Shown piece after piece: positions 6,449-11,134 of a stretch of DNA of 11,134 nt (within the stretch, counting starts at the first letter, position 1; each line of letters starts with the position of its first letter). Under the pieces are notes generated by a model. That model did not search any database, was not told the origin of the DNA, and was given only the letters and a program-made list of their open reading frames with translations. The position numbers and the translations under genes were made by a program. The stretch is from assembly GCA_964447315.1 (NCBI GenBank), contig CAYURQ010000023.1, forward strand, positions 1-11,134, in the 5' to 3' direction. The DNA comes from MWBV01 sp964447315. GTDB lineage: Archaea > Nanobdellota > Nanobdellia > Pacearchaeales > GW2011-AR1.

Positions 6449-8035
6449 TTATCTTCTTGCAATTCTAACTGCAATGATAATTATGAAGACAACTAAGATT
6501 ATATTAAGAGCTCCAATAGCCCATAAGTGCCAGTTTGAATTTCCAATGCTTGGGAAAGAAAATCCTTTCTTTGAGATAGGAACTGCAACTGGTTGATTAA
6601 CTAGTAATTCATTTTCTGAAAGAACTTCAATATAAAAAGTTTTTTCTCCTTGAACATCATCTTTAACATCAAAAGTAATCATAACTTCTCTTGATTCCCC
6701 AGAACTTAATGTAAATGCGCTTTGTTCTACTCTAGCTGTAGTAGCCCATTCAGCATATCCTGCTGCGTTTAATAAATAAGTTGTAGATTTTTCTCCTGAA
6801 TTCATTATTGTTGATTTAATAGTTAATTGCTTTCCTGCTTGTCCACCCTCATATAATGAAGCACTTACAACTGCTGATGGTTTAGCACAACCTCCTTGCA
6901 AATCAAATGCAATATCAAATACAGAAGATTCATCATTAAAATCTGTTTCATAAATATCATCATCTTCGTCATAAACACTTAATGTTAATGAATATCTTTT
7001 TTCATCAGCATCATCTGGTAACATAAAATTAAATTCAAATCCCTCATTATCAAAAGCATCAATATCTCCAATTTCAATTTTCTCATTAATGTTTAATTCT
7101 CTGTTGAAAAGTTTAACATATACATCATCTTGGTCATCTTCACCAATATTCCAAACATCTGCAATTAATTGAAATTGAGTTCCACATTGAACTGTTTCTA
7201 GATATTCAAAATCTGAAAGAACAACAAAATCATCTTCAATTATAATGCTTACTTCTTCTATTTCACTTGCACAGGTTTCTTCATTAAACTCATTATCAAC
7301 TTCTCCTGTTGCTTTAACATATATAGTATAAGTTCCATCTTGTAAATCTTCTAAATCCTGGTCTAAATCTCCATTAAGAGAAAAGGATATTGTAAATACT
7401 TCTTCATCTCCATCTTTTAAGTTAAATTCTTCTACATCATCTACTTCAATAGCCCATTCATCATCTTCATTATTATATAATCCCCATTCAACTTCAATGT
7501 CATCAACATCTTCATCTCCTCTATTTTCAACTTCAATTTCTATTTCTATTTCATCCATTGGAAACCATTCATCATCTTCTCCAAACCCTTTAACTACACT
7601 TATATCTTCTATATTAACTCTTAATTCTCCTGGATTACTATATTCACAAAAATTAGAATCTTGAAATTTGAAAACTTGTGTTACAGAACTTGAATTTGTT
7701 CCGTTTGCAGTTAAAGTTGTTTTATATTCTTCAAGAAATTCAAAATCAAACCCAGATTCAACAGCATAATTTACAGTTACTGTCTGAGAAACAGTGTCAT
7801 TTATTGTAATATCTGAAGGAATAGTAAAAGTAATTGTTTTACCAGCATTAGTAATATCTGTTAATGAAAAGCTAACTGTTTCATTTTCAGTACTTGCAAT
7901 ATTAAATGAGAATGAAGATCCATCTTGTTGCAATTCACTAACTCCGGAAATAGTAAGAGTTGCACTTGCTAATCCAATCAATAATACTAACGATAAAACG
8001 CTTGCAATCATGAAAGTTAAATTTTTAGTTTTCAT
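6449..8035 (-). CDS. Acidic Ig/CARDB-like surface protein with a C-terminal membrane anchor (putative S-layer-associated protein)
   Basis: A 528-aa secreted protein. Residues 1-25 are a signal peptide ending in ASA. A beta domain (26-125) is followed by two CARDB-like Ig modules (about 135-265 and 268-380; note IEIEVENRGDEDVDDIEVEW and LIADVWNIGEDDQDDVYVKL) and a third Ig-like module (384-487). Modules one and two are very rich in Asp and Glu, suggesting calcium or cation binding. Cysteines fall at 130, 255, 284 and 383. The C-terminus has GFSFPSIGNSNW, a hydrophobic helix (503-524) and a basic RIARR end. That layout is both a simple anchor and the layout of an archaeosortase signal, and an archaeosortase gene lies two genes downstream. 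I see no PGF, PEF or VPxxxP motif. A TATA box at 8063-8070 gives a leader of about 5 nt. Confidence 0.8.
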   Translation of the reverse strand: MKTKNLTFMIASVLSLVLLIGLASATLTISGVSELQQDGSSFSFNIASTENETVSFSLTDITNAGKTITFTIPSDITINDTVSQTVTVNYAVESGFDFEFLEEYKTTLTANGTNSSSVTQVFKFQDSNFCEYSNPGELRVNIEDISVVKGFGEDDEWFPMDEIEIEIEVENRGDEDVDDIEVEWGLYNNEDDEWAIEVDDVEEFNLKDGDEEVFTISFSLNGDLDQDLEDLQDGTYTIYVKATGEVDNEFNEETCASEIEEVSIIIEDDFVVLSDFEYLETVQCGTQFQLIADVWNIGEDDQDDVYVKLFNRELNINEKIEIGDIDAFDNEGFEFNFMLPDDADEKRYSLTLSVYDEDDDIYETDFNDESSVFDIAFDLQGGCAKPSAVVSASLYEGGQAGKQLTIKSTIMNSGEKSTTYLLNAAGYAEWATTARVEQSAFTLSSGESREVMITFDVKDDVQGEKTFYIEVLSENELLVNQPVAVPISKKGFSFPSIGNSNWHLWAIGALNIILVVFIIIIAVRIARR

Positions 8036-8062
8036 TTTGTAATCATTCCAGAGTTACTATGG

Positions 8063-8070
8063 TTTATAAA
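8063..8070 (-). promoter_or_regulatory. Promoter of the surface protein operon
   Basis: On the minus strand AAATCTTTATAAA (8063-8075) contains the TATA box TTTATAAA, centred about 31 nt before the ATG at 8035. The same 13-mer occurs in the sepF promoter (9311-9323), suggesting a shared BRE/TATA form in this genome. Confidence 0.6.
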
Positions 8071-8073
8071 GAT

Positions 8074-8091
8074 TTCTATAATTTAGAATAT
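8074..8091. promoter_or_regulatory. Candidate operator between the divergent surface and membrane protein genes
   Basis: TTCTA (8074-8078) and TAGAA (8084-8088) are inverted around 5 nt. The 14-mer ATAATTTAGAATAT at 8078-8091 is identical to 751-764 upstream of the S-layer gene. In both places, in the same orientation, it ends 46-49 bp before the TATA box of the rightward gene. This could be a common regulator site, possibly for the winged-helix protein encoded at 304-657. Confidence 0.4.
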
Positions 8092-8136
8092 AGATTATTT
8101 TTCAGCTTTTTATGTCCTTTTTGCAAGTTGATAATA

Positions 8137-8144
8137 TTTATAAA
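8137..8144 (+). promoter_or_regulatory. Promoter of the four-helix membrane protein gene (leaderless)
   Basis: TTTATAAA is centred 25-26 nt before the ATG at 8166, so the mRNA should begin at or next to the start codon. No Shine-Dalgarno is present, which agrees with a leaderless message. Confidence 0.65.
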
Positions 8145-8165
8145 ATACTGTTATATTAATATATC

Positions 8166-8555
8166 ATGGTTTTGAAGTCAAAAGAAAATGAGTTTGGAGC
8201 ATGGTCATTTCTCGTAGGAGTTATTTTAGCAATTGTTATTGGAATAGCTACAGTGTTAATACCTATTCCAGAATTAACAAAATACAGTCCTCAGATTTAT
8301 GGAATATTAGTTGTATTAGGAATAATTATTGGATTTTGGAATGTTCCAACAGGAAGGGATTCTCAAACATTTTTAATTAGTGGTACAATTTTAGTGATAG
8401 TTAGTAAATTTGGTATGGAAAGTGTTACTGGTTCTTTAATTGGAATTGGTATTGGAGATTTAGTTTCATCAGTTTTTGGAGCATTACTTGTTTTATTTGT
8501 TCCAGCAACAATAATCGTTGCTTTGAAAACAGTATTTGGAATTGCCAAGGTTTAA
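8166..8555 (+). CDS. Small membrane protein with about four helices, unknown function
   Basis: A 129-aa protein. After a short charged start (VLKSKENEFGAW) there are hydrophobic segments at about 11-33, 43-59, 67-81 and 88-121, rich in Ile, Val and Gly, with a GIGIGD turn before the last segment. Between helices two and three is the polar NVPTGRDSQTF loop. No catalytic or transport motif is evident. It is divergent from the surface protein operon and its stop codon overlaps that of the unknown 94-aa gene on the other strand (TTAA shared at 8552-8555). Its context suggests envelope function, but nothing in the sequence proves this. Confidence 0.72.
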   Translation: MVLKSKENEFGAWSFLVGVILAIVIGIATVLIPIPELTKYSPQIYGILVVLGIIIGFWNVPTGRDSQTFLISGTILVIVSKFGMESVTGSLIGIGIGDLVSSVFGALLVLFVPATIIVALKTVFGIAKV

Positions 8556-8836
8556 GCTCTATTTAATTTATCTTTTTCATTCATAAACTTTACAATGTCG
8601 TTCCATTTTCTGTCTCTATCTAAAATAAAAACACCATCATATCTTGCAACTCTTTTTTTACCACGAGAATGAATCTTAATTGTTTCTCCTTGAAAAGTTT
8701 TTAAATAATATACATTATTTCCATAAGGATCTTTTTTAAGAATTAATTCAGAAGGAAAAGCATCTTCTCCAGCATCAAAAGAAACATAAACTTCTTTTCC
8801 AACATAAGCAGATAATCTCTTCACCATCTTTTTCAT
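8552..8836 (-). CDS. Unrecognised 94-aa basic protein
   Basis: A small soluble protein that I cannot assign. It starts MKKMVKRLSAYVGKEVYVSFDAG and continues with beta-prone segments (ELILKKD, VYYLKTF, ETIKIHS, GVFILD) before a charged helical end. There are no cysteines, signal peptide or membrane helix. The strand pattern suggests a compact beta-barrel such as an SH3- or Sm-like fold, but that is a guess. The start at 8836 is preferred because a TATA-like element is centred about 24 nt upstream; the second Met (MVKR) would need a 33-nt spacing. Confidence 0.6.
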   Translation of the reverse strand: MKKMVKRLSAYVGKEVYVSFDAGEDAFPSELILKKDPYGNNVYYLKTFQGETIKIHSRGKKRVARYDGVFILDRDRKWNDIVKFMNEKDKLNRA

Positions 8837-8856
8837 AATAAAAAAACTAATTGTGT

Positions 8857-8864
8857 TTAAATAT
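8857..8864 (-). promoter_or_regulatory. Promoter of the 94-aa gene (leaderless)
   Basis: The minus strand reads ATATTTAA, centred about 24-25 nt before the ATG at 8836. The spacing fits a leaderless mRNA. The match is less perfect than the TTTATAAA boxes nearby. Confidence 0.45.
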
Positions 8865-8896
8865 TTTTTTACAATAAATGAGAATATTTAAATAAA

Positions 8897-9289
8897 TTAA
8901 TAAAAGTCTAATTTATCTTTTTTTGGTTTTGTATGCTCTGGTTCTTTGAAAACCTTTGCAAAAGAAGGAGTTGCAATAACTGTATTTTCTCCAAAACCTG
9001 CAATTGAACCTTCAAGAGCATCAATTGTTTTTTTAATCTTTGAAATTGCTCTCTTTAATTCAATAGAATCTTTTTGTCTTAATACTTTAATATCAATAAT
9101 TGTAATTGTATATCCTTCTCTTAATGCATTAAGAACATTATTAACATCCTCATATTGTTTTAAACTAAAAAGTTTAACTAAAACTTTATTTTCATCTTTC
9201 TTATCTTGCCCTAAATCAATTTCTAAATATTCATCTCCTACTTCTTCATCAGAACCAGAAAACGCTCTTTTTATTCTCTCAAATGCCAT
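8897..9289 (-). CDS. sepF: Archaeal SepF, FtsZ membrane anchor
   Basis: A 130-aa cell-division protein that tethers FtsZ to the membrane and supports Z-ring assembly. Residues 1-10 (MAFERIKRAF) form an amphipathic membrane-targeting helix, then a Ser/Glu/Asp linker, then the SepF core from about residue 34: VLVKLFSLKQYEDVNNVLNA, GYTITIIDIKVL, a helix pair, and the signature ALEGSIAGFGENTVIATPS near 91-109, which matches the family's GGS...IGxxxFxxTP ending. A frame open 21 codons further upstream exists, but I reject it: MAFERIKRAF is the proper N-terminus and a TATA box is centred 25-26 nt before base 9289, giving a leaderless mRNA. SepF normally goes with FtsZ, which is not in this window. 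Confidence 0.85.
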   Translation of the reverse strand: MAFERIKRAFSGSDEEVGDEYLEIDLGQDKKDENKVLVKLFSLKQYEDVNNVLNALREGYTITIIDIKVLRQKDSIELKRAISKIKKTIDALEGSIAGFGENTVIATPSFAKVFKEPEHTKPKKDKLDFY

Positions 9290-9305
9290 ATTAAATTTAG
9301 AAATA

Positions 9306-9323
9306 AAATCTTTATAAAGATTT
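9306..9323 (-). promoter_or_regulatory. sepF promoter within an 18-bp perfect palindrome
   Basis: AAATCTTTATAAAGATTT is its own reverse complement, centred 25-26 nt before the chosen sepF start. The central TTTATAAA is the TATA box. The symmetry may be an operator overlapping the box or may simply reflect a self-complementary TATA with flanks of the local BRE form. Confidence 0.6.
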
Positions 9324-9454
9324 CGGGGGTTGTTTGTATAGGTTAAAGGCAATAATTAATTACTACTCAGAAAAGTGTTTTTGAAAAACCCTTGTTTTTT
9401 TATTATAATATAAGGGAATTATCTCAATTTCTTGTATAATCAACTATTTCTTTT

Positions 9455-9476
9455 AAAAAATTAAAATAAAAATTTT
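9455..9476 (-). terminator. Terminator of the eL43-Rpo12-prefoldin transcript
   Basis: On the minus strand, just after the prefoldin stop, the sequence reads in T-runs (TTTTT, TTTT, TTTTTT) over about 22 nt, the usual archaeal oligo-T terminator. The remaining bases up to sepF (9353-9454) hold no gene that I can support. Confidence 0.5.
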
Positions 9477-9483
9477 CTCTTAA

Positions 9484-9816
9484 TTATTTGTCATCTGAAG
9501 AACCAATTACTTCATCTCTTATTTTTTCAAGTTTTTCAGAAAATTCTTGTTCTTGTTTATCTAAAGAATCAGCACGTTTTTTCAATAATTGTTCTTTGTT
9601 TTGCATTTCTTTTTTAAGATCTTCTTTATTGGATTTAAGCATTAATTGCCCTATAACTTTGTAAGCTTCATCTCCTGAAGTATCAATTTCTTTAAGAGCA
9701 GCTTGTGTTTCTGATAATTCCATTTGAAATGCTTGTTTTTGCATTAAAATTTGTTGTAAACTCTGTTCAAGTATTTGCATTTCTTGAATTTTTTGGTTTC
9801 TTTGTTGTTCTTCCAT
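9484..9816 (-). CDS. pfdB: Prefoldin subunit beta
   Basis: A 110-aa chaperone subunit. Prefoldin is an alpha2-beta4 hexamer that captures unfolded proteins and passes them to the thermosome. Two long coiled-coil helices are obvious: residues about 1-43 (QQRNQKIQEMQILEQSLQQI and on) and about 63-103 (KSNKEDLKKEMQNKEQLLKK and on), separated by the beta-hairpin region near EIDTSGDEAYKVIGQLML, which matches the family's TxVYKxxGxxLV motif. Length is normal, and the beta type (one hairpin) fits the short linker. It begins 1 nt after the Rpo12 stop, so it is translated from the same message. The order eL43, Rpo12, prefoldin beta is common in archaea. Confidence 0.9.
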   Translation of the reverse strand: MEEQQRNQKIQEMQILEQSLQQILMQKQAFQMELSETQAALKEIDTSGDEAYKVIGQLMLKSNKEDLKKEMQNKEQLLKKRADSLDKQEQEFSEKLEKIRDEVIGSSDDK

Positions 9817-9817
9817 T

Positions 9818-9955
9818 TTATTCAGCTTTTATTGTTTTTACTTTTGTTCTTGGCTTAAAGAAAATTTTTCCTCCGCAGGCTGGGCAAACAAATCTTTTTT
9901 CTAAATCTTTATTTGTTATTTTCTTTCCGCACTTGAAACATTTATATGTTGCCAT
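9818..9955 (-). CDS. rpoP: DNA-directed RNA polymerase subunit Rpo12 (RpoP)
   Basis: A 45-aa zinc-ribbon subunit of the archaeal RNA polymerase (eukaryotic Rpb12 homologue), short enough to be missed by many gene finders. Translation of the minus strand from ATG at 9953-9955 gives MATYKCFKCGKKI, a link, and FVCPACGGKIFFKPR, ending at TAA 9818-9820. Cys6, Cys9, Cys24 and Cys27 form the zinc site. The GGKIFFKPR end is the family signature that joins the Rpo3/Rpo10 platform. It has its own TATA box 26-27 nt upstream and is followed by prefoldin beta with a 1-nt gap. Confidence 0.9.
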   Translation of the reverse strand: MATYKCFKCGKKITNKDLEKRFVCPACGGKIFFKPRTKVKTIKAE

Positions 9956-9977
9956 ATTATTTTTTTTATTTTTTTTA

Positions 9978-9985
9978 TTTATATA
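9978..9985 (-). promoter_or_regulatory. Internal promoter of rpoP (leaderless)
   Basis: The minus strand reads TATATAAA in the 39-nt gap between eL43 and rpoP, centred about 26-27 nt before the rpoP ATG. This spacing would give a leaderless rpoP-pfdB message in addition to read-through from eL43. Confidence 0.5.
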
Positions 9986-9994
9986 TCTATGGGT

Positions 9995-10219
9995 TTATTG
10001 TTCATCTAAATGATAAGTATCTGAAGCAAATTTCTTTCCACATTTGCTACAATACCAAACACCATTTGAAACCCTTTTAACTCCTTTTTTTTTGCAAAAA
10101 GGACAAGTTTGTTTAACTCTTTGTTTAGTTTCAACTTTAACTAATTTAGCTCTAACTTTTTTTCCATATCTAGGACCAAATCTTCCTGCTGATTTTGATT
10201 TTTTTGATTTTGTTGGCAT
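9995..10219 (-). CDS. rpl37ae: 50S ribosomal protein eL43 (L37Ae)
   Basis: A 74-aa zinc-ribbon ribosomal protein of the large subunit. It begins MPTKSKKSKSAGRFGPRYG, the typical basic entry to this family (the RFG-RYG motif), followed by a Lys-rich segment, TCPFCKKKGVKRV and GVWYCSKCGKKFASDTY. Cys38 and Cys41, then Cys56 and Cys59, form the zinc site. A longer frame begins 18 codons earlier inside the tRNA gene; I reject it because MPTK is the conserved start and the extension would overlap the tRNA. The ATG is only 22 nt from the tRNA 3' end, with no terminator and no well-placed TATA between, so the gene is probably transcribed with the tRNA. Confidence 0.9.
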   Translation of the reverse strand: MPTKSKKSKSAGRFGPRYGKKVRAKLVKVETKQRVKQTCPFCKKKGVKRVSNGVWYCSKCGKKFASDTYHLDEQ

Positions 10220-10241
10220 TTTTTTATTTTTATTTATACAA

Positions 10242-10315
10242 TGGGAGTACGCGGATTTGAACCGCGGTCGCAACGTCCCAAACGTTGAATCTTAACCAGG
10301 CTGGACCATACCCCC
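10242..10315 (-). tRNA. tRNA-Pro(UGG)
   Basis: A complete 74-nt cloverleaf on the minus strand. The acceptor pairs GGGGGTA with TACTCCC (one G-T) and has discriminator A. The D arm begins GTCC and contains the GG of the loop. The anticodon stem CAACG/CGTTG encloses TTTGGGA, giving anticodon TGG at 10278-10280. The variable region is 4 nt, and the T arm is CGCGG-TTCAAAT-CCGCG. No intron and no encoded CCA tail. One D-stem pair (13-22) is mismatched. It lies between L11 and eL43, all on the same strand. Confidence 0.95.
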
Positions 10316-10336
10316 ATGAAAATGAAGAGGATTTTT

Positions 10337-10348
10337 GGTTTATAAACC
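10337..10348 (-). promoter_or_regulatory. Promoter of tRNA-Pro
   Basis: GGTTTATAAACC, a perfect 12-bp palindrome, is centred 27-28 nt before the first base of the mature tRNA. That is the standard TATA spacing, so transcription would begin at or very near the tRNA 5' end. It lies in the 44-nt gap after the L11 stop. Confidence 0.65.
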
Positions 10349-10359
10349 TAATCCTAATC

Positions 10360-11022
10360 TTATTTTTTTGCTGGTGCAGGTGCCTTTGCAGCTCCAGCAC
10401 TTGGTGCAGTAGCTTTTTCTGATTCTTTTTGTTCAGCTTCTGCGTCTTTAGCTGCTTGTTCTAGCTTTAATTTAGCATCTTGTTGAGATTTTACTTTATT
10501 GAAATATTCATCTAACTGCTTTCTTTTTTCTGAATCTGTTTCAGTTTTTTCTGAAGAAATTTCTTTATCATAAACACCTTCATCTATTTCTTCTTCAACT
10601 TCTACTGCTAATTTATTCTCAACTAAAACCCCTAGAGTTCCGCAAGTTCCAACAATTGTTTTAACAGCTGATTTTAAATCCTTTGCTAAAAGTCCAGGCG
10701 TTTTTTGTTTTGCTACATTAATAACTTGCTCTATTGAAGCATTAGCAACCTGTAATTTATGTTGCATTCCAGAACCTTTTTGCAATCCTAATTCTCTTTT
10801 TACTAATTCTGAAGCAGGGGGTGAGAAAACTTTAACTTGAAATTCCTTTGTTGCAAGGTCTACCTCTAATTCAACTGGAACTTTTAATCCTTTGAAATTT
10901 TCAGTTGCTTTGTTTACTTGTTCAATAACTTTATTTAATGGAATACCAGCTGGTCCAAGTTTCTGACTTAATGCAGGACCTGGTTTCATACTACCGCCTT
11001 CTGCTAATATTTTTACTTGCAT
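10360..11022 (-). CDS. rpl11: 50S ribosomal protein L11 with a long C-terminal extension
   Basis: The protein of the ribosomal stalk base that supports the GTPase centre. Residues 1-70 are the N domain (VKILAEGGSMKPGPALSQKLGP, the linker and FQVKVFSPPASELVKRELG) and about 76-150 the rRNA-binding domain (QKGSG, TPGLLAKDLKSAVKTIVGTC). The family body ends near residue 153, as in other archaeal L11 of about 160 aa. Residues 154-220 are an added tail: a charged helix-prone stretch (DSEKRKQLDEYFNKVKSQ and on) and then an Ala/Pro/Lys end (AAKAPAPAKK). It starts 2 nt after the Spt5 stop, so the two are co-transcribed, a common archaeal arrangement. Confidence 0.93.
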   Translation of the reverse strand: MQVKILAEGGSMKPGPALSQKLGPAGIPLNKVIEQVNKATENFKGLKVPVELEVDLATKEFQVKVFSPPASELVKRELGLQKGSGMQHKLQVANASIEQVINVAKQKTPGLLAKDLKSAVKTIVGTCGTLGVLVENKLAVEVEEEIDEGVYDKEISSEKTETDSEKRKQLDEYFNKVKSQQDAKLKLEQAAKDAEAEQKESEKATAPSAGAAKAPAPAKK

Positions 11023-11024
11023 TT

Positions 11025-11134
11025 TTAAATTGATTCCTCCTCTGATTCTCTTCTAACAACTTTAATATTGTCTATTTTTACTGTTACTGGTAAAGGAACA
11101 ACTGCTCCTAACAAGCTAACAACTACTTCTTCTT
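11025..11134 (-). CDS. spt5: Transcription elongation factor Spt5, C-terminal end (partial)
   Basis: The gene enters from the right edge and ends at TAA 11025-11027. The visible 35 residues read EEVVVSLLGAVVPLPVTVKI followed by DNIKVVRRESEEESI. The pattern VxLLxAxVPxPVTVKxDxxxVV is the end of the KOW domain of archaeal Spt5 (NusG-related), which binds RNA polymerase with Spt4 and links it to the ribosome. Its position just before L11 supports the call. Only the end is visible, so completeness cannot be judged. Confidence 0.85.
   Translation of the reverse strand, partial: EEVVVSLLGAVVPLPVTVKIDNIKVVRRESEEESI

Noticed and set aside
8946..9317. Long + strand frame opposite sepF
   Set aside because: SepF has clear family motifs on the other strand; the + frame has no promoter and a random composition.
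9290..9352. Upstream extension of the sepF frame by 21 codons
   Set aside because: The extension contains the TATA box region and lacks family similarity; MAFERIKRAF at 9289 is the expected SepF membrane helix and fits leaderless spacing.
9389..9416. CCCTT/AAGGG inverted repeat between prefoldin and sepF
   Set aside because: Only 5 bp with a loop of 18 nt in AT-rich sequence; too weak to call a structured element.
10220..10273. Upstream extension of the eL43 frame by 18 codons
   Set aside because: It runs into the tRNA-Pro gene, and MPTKSKK is the family's usual start.
9705..10295. + strand hydrophobic frames opposite prefoldin, rpoP and eL43
   Set aside because: Their hydrophobicity reflects reversed Lys/Glu codons, and they lie across well-supported genes and the tRNA.

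Overview
The window is about 11.1 kb of AT-rich, gene-dense DNA from an archaeon. The archaeal markers are Spt5, ribosomal protein L11, eL43 (L37Ae), RNA polymerase subunit Rpo12 (RpoP), prefoldin beta and archaeal-type SepF. The S-layer protein ending, the exosortase-like enzyme, the very tight gene spacing and the mostly leaderless promoters suggest a small-genome DPANN lineage of the Pacearchaeota/Woesearchaeota kind. That placement is inferred from protein style, not from a phylogeny. I see no insertion sequences, CRISPR arrays or integration sites.

Left part (1-1043): the 3' end of an unrecognised gene converges on a small winged-helix regulator (minus strand). A 386-bp intergenic region follows. 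It holds palindromic TTTAGAA/TTCTAAA elements, the regulator's promoter, the promoter of the S-layer gene and a leader of about 200 nt with several predicted RNA helices and a strong Shine-Dalgarno sequence.

Cell-surface part (1044-8555): a large secreted S-layer protein (875 aa) ends at a long T-rich terminator. Two tandem genes follow, encoding paralogous one-helix membrane proteins with four extracellular cysteines each. They converge, with no intergenic base, on a minus-strand group read in the order: an acidic Ig/CARDB-like surface protein with a C-terminal membrane anchor, a small secreted protein with an EF-hand-like loop, and an archaeosortase/exosortase-family membrane enzyme with visible Cys-Arg-His residues. 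A small four-helix membrane protein is read divergently from that group. Together these look like a surface-layer building and anchoring locus.

Right part (8552-11134, all minus strand): an unknown 94-aa protein, archaeal SepF (FtsZ membrane anchor), then an information-processing block read from the right edge: Spt5 (partial), L11, tRNA-Pro(UGG), eL43, Rpo12 and prefoldin beta. Several genes have a TATA box 24-28 nt from the ATG, which implies leaderless mRNAs; the S-layer gene stands out by having a long structured leader.

The points most worth a second look are the S-layer leader RNA, the palindromic operators shared between surface-gene promoters, the paralogous membrane pair beside an archaeosortase, and the tRNA that appears to serve as the 5' leader of the eL43-Rpo12-prefoldin transcript.
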